Assembly: GCF_002847445.1 (NCBI RefSeq)
Contig: NZ_CP025430.1
Location: forward strand, 744,001-808,000
Length of the DNA: 64,000 nt
DNA from: Paracoccus zhejiangensis
GTDB lineage: Bacteria; Pseudomonadota; Alphaproteobacteria; Rhodobacterales; Rhodobacteraceae
Direction: 5' to 3'
Positions 37,978 through 46,203 of this stretch are shown piece by piece. A model generated the notes under the pieces. It was given only the letters and a program-made list of their open reading frames with translations. It did not search any database and was not told the origin of the DNA. The number at the start of each line of letters is the position of its first letter. Position 1 is the stretch's first letter. A program made the translations under genes and the position numbers.

Positions 37978-39510
37978 TCAATCCCGCGTCCAGCGCATGA
38001 TCCAGGCCTCGGACAGCGGACCGTCCGGGCCGTTCAGCCGCGCGGTAATGTCTGCCAGTTCGGCGCCATCGGGGAAGAAGTTGAACGCGAGCCGCAGCCT
38101 GTTCTCTTCGGGCAGGCGCAGCCAATAGGGGTTGCGCACGCTGCCCGCCGTGGCGGTCACTTCGGGCACCGGGTCGGCGGTGGTGAAGAGATCGAGCGAG
38201 AAATCGACGACATAGGTCCGCGCCTTCGGATCGTTGATGGCGATACCCGAGCGGGTGGCCAGAACCCGCGCCAGCGGCGCGTTGTCGGGCGGCAGCTCGG
38301 CAAAGACCAGGTCATAGGCGAAATCGTGGCGCTGGCCGGGCTGCAGGGGCTGCGCCGGCTGCCAGAAGCTGACGATATTGTCGTTGAACTCGTTCTCGAC
38401 CGGGATCTCGACCAGGTTGACCGAACCCTCTCCCCAGCGGCCGCGCGGCTCGATCCAGGCCGAGGGGCGCAGGTCATAGCGGGCCTCGGCATCCTGGTAT
38501 TCGGCAAAGGCACGCGAACGCTGGACCAGCCCGAAGCCGCGCGGATCGCGGTCCTGGAAGGCCGAGATCTGCAGCCGGCTATGGGCCGAGAGGACGCGCC
38601 AGATGCGCTGGTCGTCGCCGGTCAGCATCTGCAACCCGTCGCTGTCATGGACGGCGGGGCGGTAATCGTCGATCTGGGCGCGGTCAGCGGGGCCGAACCA
38701 GTACATCGAGGTCAGGGGCGCGATGCCGACCTGGGCGATCTCGACCCGCGGGAACAGCGCCGAGCGGGTGCGGAAAACGGTCTCGGCCCCCGGCTCGATG
38801 ACGAACTCGTAAGCGCCCGAGACAGACTTGCTGTCGAGATGGGCATAGACGCGGACGCTGCGGTCATCCTCGGTCGGGCGGACGATCCAGAAGCTGCGGA
38901 AGATCGGAAATTCCTCGCCCTGCTGGCTGCCGGTGCCGATGGCGAGGCCACGCGCAGACAGCCCGTACTGGGTGCCGCGCGCAACGGCGCGGAAATAGCT
39001 GGCGCCCTGGAACACCGCCACCTCGTCCATCACGTCGGGGCGGTTCAGCGGCGTGCGCAGCCGGAAGCCCGACCAGCCCATATCGCCGATCTGGTCGAAA
39101 TCGACACCATCGGGAAACATGTTCGAATCGAACTCGAACATGCGGGCGTCGAAGGGCAGGGGGCGGGCAACGCCATTTTCAACCACGTGGATGGCCACCG
39201 GCTCGTGGAAGATCAGCCCGGGCGGCAGAAGGTCCAGCGCGAATTCCGAATGCCCGGCCCAGGGATCGCGGTCCCGGCGAAAGCGGATGGCGCGGTACTG
39301 GTCATAGTTCAAATCGGCGAAACTGCCGGTCAGGGTCGAGGCCGGGGCCTCGTAGGCCTTGCCCGCGGCCTCCTCGGCCACGCGGACGACGGCCTCGAAT
39401 CCGAAGCGCGGGGTTTCGGTCGCAGCCGGCGTCTGCGCCGATGCGGAACGGGTCATGGCCGCGAGGCCGGAAATGGCAGTCGCGGTGGTCAAGAAATCTC
39501 GGCGGTTCAT
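37978..39510 (-). CDS. opgG: Periplasmic glucans biosynthesis protein, OpgG/OpgD type with Tat signal
   Basis: Periplasmic protein (510 aa) of the MdoG/OpgG family, which shapes or branches the glucan backbone made by OpgH. The N-terminus from ATG 39510 is MNRRDFLTTATAISGLAAMTRSASA, a twin-arginine signal (NRRDFL) as in E. coli OpgD, whereas E. coli OpgG uses Sec. Family hallmarks include FGFEAVVRVAEEAAGKAY, YDQYRAIRFRRDRDPWAG, FPDGVDFDQIGDMGWSGFRL and the RSFWIVRP and YWFGPADRAQIDDYRPAVHDSDGL stretches. First gene of opgGHC. The naming between OpgG and OpgD is open, since only one copy is in this locus. Confidence 0.92.
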   Translation of the reverse strand: MNRRDFLTTATAISGLAAMTRSASAQTPAATETPRFGFEAVVRVAEEAAGKAYEAPASTLTGSFADLNYDQYRAIRFRRDRDPWAGHSEFALDLLPPGLIFHEPVAIHVVENGVARPLPFDARMFEFDSNMFPDGVDFDQIGDMGWSGFRLRTPLNRPDVMDEVAVFQGASYFRAVARGTQYGLSARGLAIGTGSQQGEEFPIFRSFWIVRPTEDDRSVRVYAHLDSKSVSGAYEFVIEPGAETVFRTRSALFPRVEIAQVGIAPLTSMYWFGPADRAQIDDYRPAVHDSDGLQMLTGDDQRIWRVLSAHSRLQISAFQDRDPRGFGLVQRSRAFAEYQDAEARYDLRPSAWIEPRGRWGEGSVNLVEIPVENEFNDNIVSFWQPAQPLQPGQRHDFAYDLVFAELPPDNAPLARVLATRSGIAINDPKARTYVVDFSLDLFTTADPVPEVTATAGSVRNPYWLRLPEENRLRLAFNFFPDGAELADITARLNGPDGPLSEAWIMRWTRD

Positions 39511-39712
39511 TGGCTTCGCCCTGCGTGATCGCATTTTGCGCCGCTTATGCACCCACCATGTTTCAACGCAAGGGCCGAGCGATCAAATCTGCGCGGCTTT
39601 GCGCCGATCCGTGGCCCGGGAGACGCGGTTCTGGGGGCGCTGGACCTCGCGTTAACCGCGTGCCAATAAGACCCGACCCCCCTGATCGAACACGGACCAG
39701 AGCCATCCCGCC

Positions 39713-40318
39713 ATGCCCTTTACCATCGCCATCGACGGACCCGCCGCCTCGGGCAAGGGCACCATCGCCCGCGCCCTGTCGCTGACCTTCGGGTTTCACC
39801 ACCTGGATACCGGCCTTCTCTACCGCGCTACCGGCGCCAAGGGCGGCGATCCGGTGGCGGCGGCGCGGGGCCTAACGCCCGAGGACCTGGCCCGTGGCGA
39901 CTTGCGCAGCGCCGAGGCCGGACAGGCCGCCAGCCGTGTCGCGGCGATTCCCGAGGTGCGGGCGGCGCTGGTTGTTTTCCAACGGGAATTTGCCCGTCGC
40001 GAGCCCGGCGCGGTGCTGGACGGGCGCGACATCGGCACGGTGATCTGCCCCGGGGCCGAGGTGAAGCTGTTCGTCACCGCCTCGGATATCGTGCGCGCCG
40101 GCCGGCGGGCTGCGGAACTTGGGGCTGATCCGGCCGAAATGCTGATCCAGCTGCGGGAACGCGATGCCCGCGACGCCTCGCGCGAGGCCGCGCCGATGCG
40201 GCCGGCCGAGGACGCGCTGCTACTCGATACCAGCGAGATGACCATCGAGGCGGCGGTAGCGAGTGCCGTTGCCGCGGTCCGGGTCGGTCTCGACCGCCGC
40301 GACGGGGCAGGGCAGTGA
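39713..40318 (+). CDS. cmk: Cytidylate kinase
   Basis: (d)CMP kinase (201 aa), phosphorylating CMP and dCMP for nucleotide supply. The P-loop GPAASGKGT is at 9-17, [10 protein letters not shown] is the nucleoside-binding region, and [22 protein letters not shown] with REARARRR-equivalent [15 protein letters not shown] are conserved. Slightly shorter than enterobacterial Cmk (about 225 aa), a common alphaproteobacterial trait. In many alphaproteobacteria rpsA follows cmk; here it does not. Divergent from opgG with a 202-base gap in which I see no clear feature. Confidence 0.94.
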   Translation: MPFTIAIDGPAASGKGTIARALSLTFGFHHLDTGLLYRATGAKGGDPVAAARGLTPEDLARGDLRSAEAGQAASRVAAIPEVRAALVVFQREFARREPGAVLDGRDIGTVICPGAEVKLFVTASDIVRAGRRAAELGADPAEMLIQLRERDARDASREAAPMRPAEDALLLDTSEMTIEAAVASAVAAVRVGLDRRDGAGQ

Positions 40319-40441
40319 CCCGCCGTCTTTCAACACGGCATTGAAAGTCTTCCGGGGCGGCACACGTTGTCGCCCGGACCCCGATCCCCCTATCCTGCCT
40401 GCCGGAGTGCGGCCCTTTCCGAGGCTGCGAGGGAGAGAAAA

Positions 40442-41743
40442 GTGGACAGATTCTTCAAGCTTGCCGAACATGGCACCACGGTCAGGACCGAGCTTATCGC
40501 CGGGTTCACCACATTCCTGACCATGGCCTATATCATCTTCGTCAACCCCGACATCCTGTCCTCGACCGGGATGGACCGGAACGCGGTCTTCGTCGCCACC
40601 TGCCTTGCCGCCGCCGTCGGCTCGCTGGTCATGGCGCTGTGGGCCAACTGGCCCATCGGCATGGCGCCGGGCATGGGGCTGAACGCCTTCTTCGCCTTCA
40701 CCGTCGTCGGCGCCATGGGCTTTACCTGGCAGCAGGCGCTTGGCGCGGTGTTCATCTCGGGCCTGATCTTCCTGTTCCTTTCCGCCACCGGCATCCGGCG
40801 CTGGCTGATCGCGGGCATCCCGACCTCGATGCGCAGCGCCATCGCCGCCGGTATCGGCTTGTTCCTCGCCATCATCGCGATGAAATCCTCGGGCCTGATC
40901 GTGGCCAGCCCCGCCACCTTCGTCACCCTCGGCGATCTGACCGCCACCGGCACGCTTCTGACCATCGCCGGCTTCTTCATCATCGCGGCGCTGGACGCGC
41001 TGCAGGTGAAGGGCGCCATCCTGATCGGCATCCTGGTCATCACCGTGGCCTCGATCCTGCTGGGCGTCAGCGAGTTCGGCGGGCTGATGTCTGCCCCGCC
41101 CTCGATCGCTCCGACCTTCCTGCAACTTGACGTGATGGGCGCGCTGAGCTTCGGCATCTTCCACGTCGTGCTGGTCATGGTGCTGGTCGAGGTCTTCGAC
41201 GCCACCGGCACGCTGATCGGCGTGGCCAAGCGTGCGGGCCTTTTGACCGAGGGGCCGGCGCATCAGAACAAGGGCCTCAGCCGGGCGCTGATGGCCGACT
41301 CGACCGCGATCCTTGCCGGTTCTCTCCTGGGCACCTCCTCGACCACCGCCTATGCCGAAAGCGCCTCGGGCGTGGCGGCGGGCGGGCGCACCGGTCTGAC
41401 CGCGCTGGTCGTCGCCGGGCTGTTCCTGCTGGCGATGTTCTTTGCCCCGCTGGCCGGATCGGTGCCGGTCTATGCCACGGCCCCGGCGCTGCTTTACGTC
41501 GCCAGCCTGATGGTGCGCGAACTGACCGAGATCGACTTCAAGGACGTGACCGAAAGCGCCCCGGCGGTGCTGACCGCGATCGCCATGCCCTTCACCTATT
41601 CCATCGCCAATGGTCTGGCCTTCGGCTTCGTCAGCTATGCGGTGCTGAAGCTGCTGACCGGGCGGGTGCGTGACGTCCACGCGGCGACCTGGATCGTGGC
41701 GGGCCTCTTCGTCATCAAGTTCGCCTTCTTCCCCGAGGGCTGA
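40442..41743 (+). CDS. Purine permease, AzgA-like NCS2 family
   Basis: A 433-residue membrane transporter. The GTG at 40442 (VDRFFKLAEHGTTVRTELIAGFTTFLTMAYIIFVNPDIL) was chosen over an open upstream frame because it matches the family N-terminus and has GGGAGAG before it. GMAPGMGLNAFFAFTVV and GTSSTTAYAESASGVAAGGRTGLTAL are signatures of the AzgA/PbuG branch that imports adenine, guanine or hypoxanthine with protons. About twelve to fourteen helices. Single gene with its own terminator; the 123-base leader contains a GC hairpin but no riboswitch I recognise. Confidence 0.9.
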   Translation: MDRFFKLAEHGTTVRTELIAGFTTFLTMAYIIFVNPDILSSTGMDRNAVFVATCLAAAVGSLVMALWANWPIGMAPGMGLNAFFAFTVVGAMGFTWQQALGAVFISGLIFLFLSATGIRRWLIAGIPTSMRSAIAAGIGLFLAIIAMKSSGLIVASPATFVTLGDLTATGTLLTIAGFFIIAALDALQVKGAILIGILVITVASILLGVSEFGGLMSAPPSIAPTFLQLDVMGALSFGIFHVVLVMVLVEVFDATGTLIGVAKRAGLLTEGPAHQNKGLSRALMADSTAILAGSLLGTSSTTAYAESASGVAAGGRTGLTALVVAGLFLLAMFFAPLAGSVPVYATAPALLYVASLMVRELTEIDFKDVTESAPAVLTAIAMPFTYSIANGLAFGFVSYAVLKLLTGRVRDVHAATWIVAGLFVIKFAFFPEG

Positions 41744-41764
41744 TCTCAGCCACAAGGGAAGCAG

Positions 41765-41799
41765 AGCGGCCGCCCGGACCTCCCCGGCGGCCGCTTTTT
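41765..41799 (+). terminator. Rho-independent terminator after the purine permease gene
   Basis: A perfect 10-bp stem AGCGGCCGCC (41765-41774) with GGCGGCCGCT (41786-41795), loop of 11 bases, then TTTT. Confidence 0.9.
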
Positions 41800-41879
41800 G
41801 CAATGTCAGCCTTGCAAGCGCGACGGCCCGCGTCGTAAGCCGCCTGCACGAAATTCGTGCAATCCGAGATCAGCCCCCG

Positions 41880-43040
41880 ATGATCCAGCCTGTCAGATGG
41901 GCCCTGCGCGCCATTGGCCCCGCCATCCCGCCGGTGAACCCGGTCGAGGCCGCGCGCGCCGGTCTGGGTGCGCTGGTCGGCCTGGCGGTGGCCGGGCTGT
42001 TCCTTCTGTCACCGGCCACCGATTTCCAGCTTGGGCTTTACCTGATCGCCCCCTTCGGCGCGACCTCGGTGCTGGTCTTTGCCGTGCCGAGCAGTCCCTT
42101 GGCGCAGCCCTGGTCGGCGGTGGTGGGCAACACCGCCTCGGCCCTCGTGGCGGTGGCGGTCTGCGCGCTGGTCGCCGATCCGGCGCTGCGCGTGGCGCTC
42201 GCGGTCGGCCTCGCCATCACGGTGATGATCCTGTTGCGGGCGCTGCATCCGCCGGGCGGGGCTGTGGCGATGACGGCGGCGCTGAGCCCTGAAGCGATGG
42301 AGCGGCTGGGGTTCTGGTTCGCGCTGTCGCCAGTGGCGGCGGGGACGCTGCTTCTGGTGGTGGTCGCGGCGGTCTATGCCAGCCTGACCGGGCGGCGCTA
42401 TCCCTTCCGGCAATTTGACGAGGTGAACCCGCATGGCACCCATGACCATAACCCGGTCGAGCGCCTGGGTCTCAGCGAGGCGGAACTGACCGATATCCTG
42501 ACCCAATACCGCCAGTCGCTGAACCTCGGCGTCGAGGATCTGGCCCGGCTGATCGCCGCCGCCGAGATGCAGGCGGCCAGCCACCAGACCGGCCCGCTGA
42601 CCGCCGGCGATATCATGTCGCGCGATCTGGTGACGGTCGGTCCCGAGGCGCGTCTGGGTCAGGTCGCCGACGAGTTCCGTCGCCACGGGTTCACCTCGCT
42701 GCCGGTGGTCGGGGCGGACAAGACCTTTCTGGGGGTGATCTTCCAGATCCACCTGATCCGCCGAGCCCGTCGCGATGCCTTCGGCCTGCAATCCGGGTTC
42801 CGCAGCGCGTTGGCGCGGCTCGTGCGGCGCGACACGCCGGTCGAGGCGCAGGACATCATGGCGGTGAATGGCCCCCATGCCACGCCCGAGATGCCGGTCG
42901 CGGCGCTGCTGCCGATGATGGCAGAGGGCAGCATCGATGCGGTGCCGGTGCTGGACGGGCGGCGCATCGTCGGCATCGTCACCCGCACCGACCTGATCGC
43001 CGCGCTGGCGCGGCAGAGCCTGCGCCAGCCGGCAAGCTGA
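41880..43040 (+). CDS. HPP-family membrane protein with C-terminal CBS pair
   Basis: A 386-residue protein: four transmembrane helices of the HPP family in the first 170 residues, including the naming motif LLRALHPPGGAVAMTAAL, then a soluble half with two CBS domains (MSRDLVTVGPEARLGQVADEFRRHGFTSLPVVG and the second near DIMAVNGPHATPEMPVAALLPMMAEGSIDAVPVLDGRRIVGIVTRTDL). HPP proteins of plastids and cyanobacteria transport nitrite; CBS pairs bind adenine nucleotides and may gate transport. ATG at 41880 follows a terminator, so it has its own promoter. Convergent with bhcR. Confidence 0.88.
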   Translation: MIQPVRWALRAIGPAIPPVNPVEAARAGLGALVGLAVAGLFLLSPATDFQLGLYLIAPFGATSVLVFAVPSSPLAQPWSAVVGNTASALVAVAVCALVADPALRVALAVGLAITVMILLRALHPPGGAVAMTAALSPEAMERLGFWFALSPVAAGTLLLVVVAAVYASLTGRRYPFRQFDEVNPHGTHDHNPVERLGLSEAELTDILTQYRQSLNLGVEDLARLIAAAEMQAASHQTGPLTAGDIMSRDLVTVGPEARLGQVADEFRRHGFTSLPVVGADKTFLGVIFQIHLIRRARRDAFGLQSGFRSALARLVRRDTPVEAQDIMAVNGPHATPEMPVAALLPMMAEGSIDAVPVLDGRRIVGIVTRTDLIAALARQSLRQPAS

Positions 43041-43043
43041 GGC

Positions 43044-43853
43044 TCAGGGCCGCTCGCCCCCCAGGGCCTGCGACAGATCACCCGCCGCCGAGACCACCGC
43101 CGCGCCAAGCGTCTTGATGTGTTCGGCGCCGATCCGATGGGTCGGGCCGCTGACGCTGAGCCCGGCAATCGCCTCGCCGGTCAGATCAAAGACCGGGGCG
43201 GCGATGCAGCGCATTCCGCGCGTGCGCTCCTCGTCATCGACCGAGAAGCCGCGATGGCGGATGCGGGCCAGATCGGCATCCAGCGCCTCGGGCGTCACCA
43301 GCGTCTTGTCGGTAAAGCGCTTCAGCCCCGGCCCGTCCAGAAGCTCGCGCAGCGCCGCGTCGCGCCCAAAGGCCAAGAGCGCCTTGCCGATCCCCGAGGC
43401 ATGCAGCGGCGAGCGGGTGCCGGGCGGGAAGAAGGCGCGGATCGTCTCATGCGTCTCGATCTGGCTCAGGAACAGCACGGAATCGCCGTTGAGGATGCCC
43501 AGATTGGCGGTCTCGCCGGTATGCTCCATCAGCGCGCGCAGGATCGGACGGGCGCGCTCGACAATCCCGGCGCGGCGCATGAAGGCGGTGCCAAGGCGGA
43601 AGGTCGCCGGGCCGATATGCCAGCTTTGCGTCGCAGCATCCTGTTCGGTCATGCCGCGCTGCGCCAGTGCATTGAGCATCCGGTGGACGGTCGAGGGCGC
43701 CTGATCGCTGCGCTCGGCGACCTCGCTCAGCGTCAGGCCATTGCTGGCGGCCAGCAAATCCAGGATGTCCAGCGCGCGATCCAGCGCCTGAACGGTGGCG
43801 GGGGATTCGGCGCCGCCCTTGGGGCGGCCGCGCTTGCGGGTCGGTTGTGCCAT
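43044..43853 (-). CDS. bhcR: IclR-family regulator of the beta-hydroxyaspartate cycle
   Basis: A 269-residue IclR regulator: N-terminal winged helix-turn-helix (about 23-85, VQALDRALDILDLLAASNGLTLSEVAERSDQAPSTVHRMLNALAQRGM) preceded by a basic GRPKGG linker, and a C-terminal effector domain with HASGIGKALLAFG and GLSVSGPTHRIG. In Paracoccus denitrificans BhcR binds the bhc promoter and responds to glyoxylate. Divergent from bhcA with a 186-base gap that contains strong palindromes. Position and family make the symbol secure. Confidence 0.9.
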   Translation of the reverse strand: MAQPTRKRGRPKGGAESPATVQALDRALDILDLLAASNGLTLSEVAERSDQAPSTVHRMLNALAQRGMTEQDAATQSWHIGPATFRLGTAFMRRAGIVERARPILRALMEHTGETANLGILNGDSVLFLSQIETHETIRAFFPPGTRSPLHASGIGKALLAFGRDAALRELLDGPGLKRFTDKTLVTPEALDADLARIRHRGFSVDDEERTRGMRCIAAPVFDLTGEAIAGLSVSGPTHRIGAEHIKTLGAAVVSAAGDLSQALGGERP

Positions 43854-43949
43854 GTTCTTCCGGTCGTAAAGAGAGCTTCAAAATTATGGCGAAAATCGGC
43901 ATTCACAAGCGGAAAAGCGGAAGCCGTTGTTATCGTGCGATGAATCGGC

Positions 43950-43985
43950 ATATTTCCGCCAATCGGAAATATTTTTCAGAAAAAT
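43950..43985. promoter_or_regulatory. Palindromes upstream of bhcA, candidate BhcR operator
   Basis: ATATTTCCG (43950-43958) and CGGAAATAT (43964-43972) form a perfect 9-bp inverted repeat with spacer CCAAT. Directly after it, ATTTTTC-A-GAAAAAT (43971-43985) is a second perfect palindrome with 7-bp arms that shares two bases with the first. IclR-type operators often have TTTCC...GGAAA symmetry. They lie 55-90 bases before the bhcA ATG, which has AAGGAGG at 44027-44033. Confidence 0.6.
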
Positions 43986-44039
43986 TGCGCCTCTGGGCAG
44001 CGCCGCGCTATTCTGCTTTCAACCTGAAGGAGGATCGTC

Positions 44040-45230
44040 ATGAGCACCCAGAACCCCGTCTTCATTCCCGGCCCGACCAACATCCCCGAGGTGCTGCGCA
44101 AGGCCGTGGACATGCCGACGATCGACCACCGCAGCCCGGTCTTCGGCAAGATCCTGCATCCCGCGCTGGAAGGCGTGAAGAAGGTGCTGAAAACCGAGAA
44201 GGGCCAGATCTTCGTCTTCCCCTCGACCGGCACCGGTGGCTGGGAAACCGCGATCAGCAATACGCTCTCGCCCGGCGACAAGGTTCTGGCCACGCGCAAC
44301 GGCATGTTCAGCCATCGCTGGATCGACATGTGCCAGCGGCACGGGCTCGACATGACCGTTGTCACCCAGGAATGGGGCGATGGCGTCCCGGCCGACAAGT
44401 TCGAAGAGATCCTGACTGCCGACAAGGGCCACGAGATCAAGGCGGTTCTGGCGACGCATAACGAGACCGCCACCGGCGTGCGTTCGGACATCGCCGCCGT
44501 GCGCCGCGCGCTGGATGCGGCCGGCCACCCGGCGCTGCTGTTGGTTGACGGTGTCAGTTCGATCGCCTGCTATGATTTCCGCATGGACGAATGGGGCGTC
44601 GATATCGCCGTCACCGGCAGCCAGAAGGGCTTCATGCTGCCGCCGGGTCTGGCGATCGTCGGCTTCTCGCCGAAGGCCATGGCCGCCGTCGAGACCGCGA
44701 AGCTGCCGCGCACCTTCTTTGACATCCGCGACATGGCCAAGGGCTATGCCGCCAACGGCTTCCCCTACACCCCCCCGGTCGGCCTTCTGAACGGGCTGAA
44801 CGTCGCCTGCGAGATGCTGCTGGACGAAGGGTTGGAGAATGTCTTTGCCCGCCACAACCGCATCGCCGAGGGCGTGCGTCAGGCCGTCTTTGCCTGGGGC
44901 ATGCAGCTTTGCGCCAAGCGGCCCGAGCTTTACTCGGACAGCGTCAGCGCCATCCGCGTGCCGGAAGGCTTCGATGCCAACAAGATCGTCAGCCATGCGC
45001 TGAACGCCTATGGCGTCGCCTTCGGCACCGGGCTTGGCGACGTCGCCGGCAAGGTCTTCCGCATCGGCCACCTGGGCAGCCTGACCGATGTCATGGCGCT
45101 GTCGGGCATCGCCACGGCGGAAATGGTCATGGCCGATCTGGGTCTGCCGGTGAAACTGGGCAGCGGCGTCGCCGCCGCACAGGAACATTACCGCCAGAGC
45201 GCGGCACAGGCACAGAAGGCTGCCGCGTGA
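44040..45230 (+). CDS. bhcA: Aspartate-glyoxylate aminotransferase
   Basis: PLP-dependent fold-type I aminotransferase (396 aa) of the SgaA/AGXT class. It transfers the amino group of L-aspartate to glyoxylate, giving oxaloacetate and glycine, the first step of the beta-hydroxyaspartate cycle. FIPGPTNIPEVLR at 8-20, STGTGGWETAISN, and the Schiff-base lysine K196 in GSQKGFMLPPG are visible. It could be read as serine-glyoxylate aminotransferase, but the order bhcR-bhcA-bhcB-bhcC-bhcD settles the role. Coupled to bhcB through a TGATG overlap. Confidence 0.94.
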   Translation: MSTQNPVFIPGPTNIPEVLRKAVDMPTIDHRSPVFGKILHPALEGVKKVLKTEKGQIFVFPSTGTGGWETAISNTLSPGDKVLATRNGMFSHRWIDMCQRHGLDMTVVTQEWGDGVPADKFEEILTADKGHEIKAVLATHNETATGVRSDIAAVRRALDAAGHPALLLVDGVSSIACYDFRMDEWGVDIAVTGSQKGFMLPPGLAIVGFSPKAMAAVETAKLPRTFFDIRDMAKGYAANGFPYTPPVGLLNGLNVACEMLLDEGLENVFARHNRIAEGVRQAVFAWGMQLCAKRPELYSDSVSAIRVPEGFDANKIVSHALNAYGVAFGTGLGDVAGKVFRIGHLGSLTDVMALSGIATAEMVMADLGLPVKLGSGVAAAQEHYRQSAAQAQKAAA

Positions 45231-46192
45231 TGAAGGACGCCAAGATGTATATTCCCAGCTATGACGACATGCTGGCCGCGCATGAGCGGATCAAGCCGCA
45301 TATCCGCCGCACGCCGGTCCGGGTGTCAGATTACCTGAACGGTCTCAGCGGCGCGCAGCTGTTCTTCAAATGCGAGAACTTCCAGGAGCCGGGGGCCTTC
45401 AAGGTCCGCGGTGCCTCGAACGCGGTCTTCGGTCTCGACGAGGCACAGGCGGCCAAGGGCGTGGCGACGCATTCCTCGGGCAACCATGCATCCTGCCTCA
45501 GCTATGCGGCGATGCTGCGCGGCATTCCCTGCAACGTGGTCATGCCCCGCACCGCACCGCAGGCCAAGAAGGACACCGTGCGCCGCTATGGTGGGGTCAT
45601 CACCGAATGCGAACCCTCGACCACCTCGCGCGAGGAAACCTTCGCCAAGGTTCAGGCGGCGACCGGGGGCGATTTCGTCCATCCCTATAATGACCCGCGC
45701 GTGATCGCCGGGCAGGGCACCTGCGCGAAAGAACTGGTCGAGCAGGTTGACGGCCTCGACATGGTGGTCGCGCCCATCGGTGGCGGCGGCATGATTTCGG
45801 GCACCTGCCTGACGCTTGCCACGCTGGCACCCGAAACGCAGGTGATCGCCGCCGAGCCGGAAACCGCGGATGACGCCTATCGCAGCTTCAAGGCCGGTCA
45901 CATCATCGCCGACGATGCCCCGAAAAGCATCGCCGATGGCCTCTTGGTGCCGCTGAAGGACCTGACCTGGCATTTCGTCTCGAACAACGTGTCCGAGATC
46001 TTCACCGCCTCAGAGACCGAGATCGTCGATGCGATGAAGTTGATCTGGAAGCATCTGCGCGTGGTGGCGGAACCCAGCAGTTCCGTGCCGCTGGCCTGCA
46101 TCCTGAAAAACCCCGAATTCTTCGCCGGCAAGCGCGTCGGCATCATCATCACCGGCGGCAATGTCGATCTCGACAAGCTGCCCTGGATCTGA
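45230..46192 (+). CDS. bhcB: Beta-hydroxyaspartate dehydratase
   Basis: PLP-dependent fold-type II enzyme (320 aa) related to serine racemase and threonine dehydratase. It removes water from (2R,3S)-3-hydroxyaspartate to give iminosuccinate. The PLP lysine is K58 in EPGAFKVRGASNAV, HSSGNHASCLSYAA is the substrate loop, and the glycine-rich phosphate site is IGGGGMISGT. ATG at 45230 overlaps the bhcA stop; a second start at MYIPSYDD (45245) is possible. Confidence 0.94.
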   Translation: MKDAKMYIPSYDDMLAAHERIKPHIRRTPVRVSDYLNGLSGAQLFFKCENFQEPGAFKVRGASNAVFGLDEAQAAKGVATHSSGNHASCLSYAAMLRGIPCNVVMPRTAPQAKKDTVRRYGGVITECEPSTTSREETFAKVQAATGGDFVHPYNDPRVIAGQGTCAKELVEQVDGLDMVVAPIGGGGMISGTCLTLATLAPETQVIAAEPETADDAYRSFKAGHIIADDAPKSIADGLLVPLKDLTWHFVSNNVSEIFTASETEIVDAMKLIWKHLRVVAEPSSSVPLACILKNPEFFAGKRVGIIITGGNVDLDKLPWI

Positions 46193-46203
46193 GGAGAGAG
46201 ACG

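Noticed and set aside
40319..40441. Purine riboswitch ahead of the purine permease
   Set aside because: A GC hairpin is present, but the conserved purine-aptamer loops were not found.
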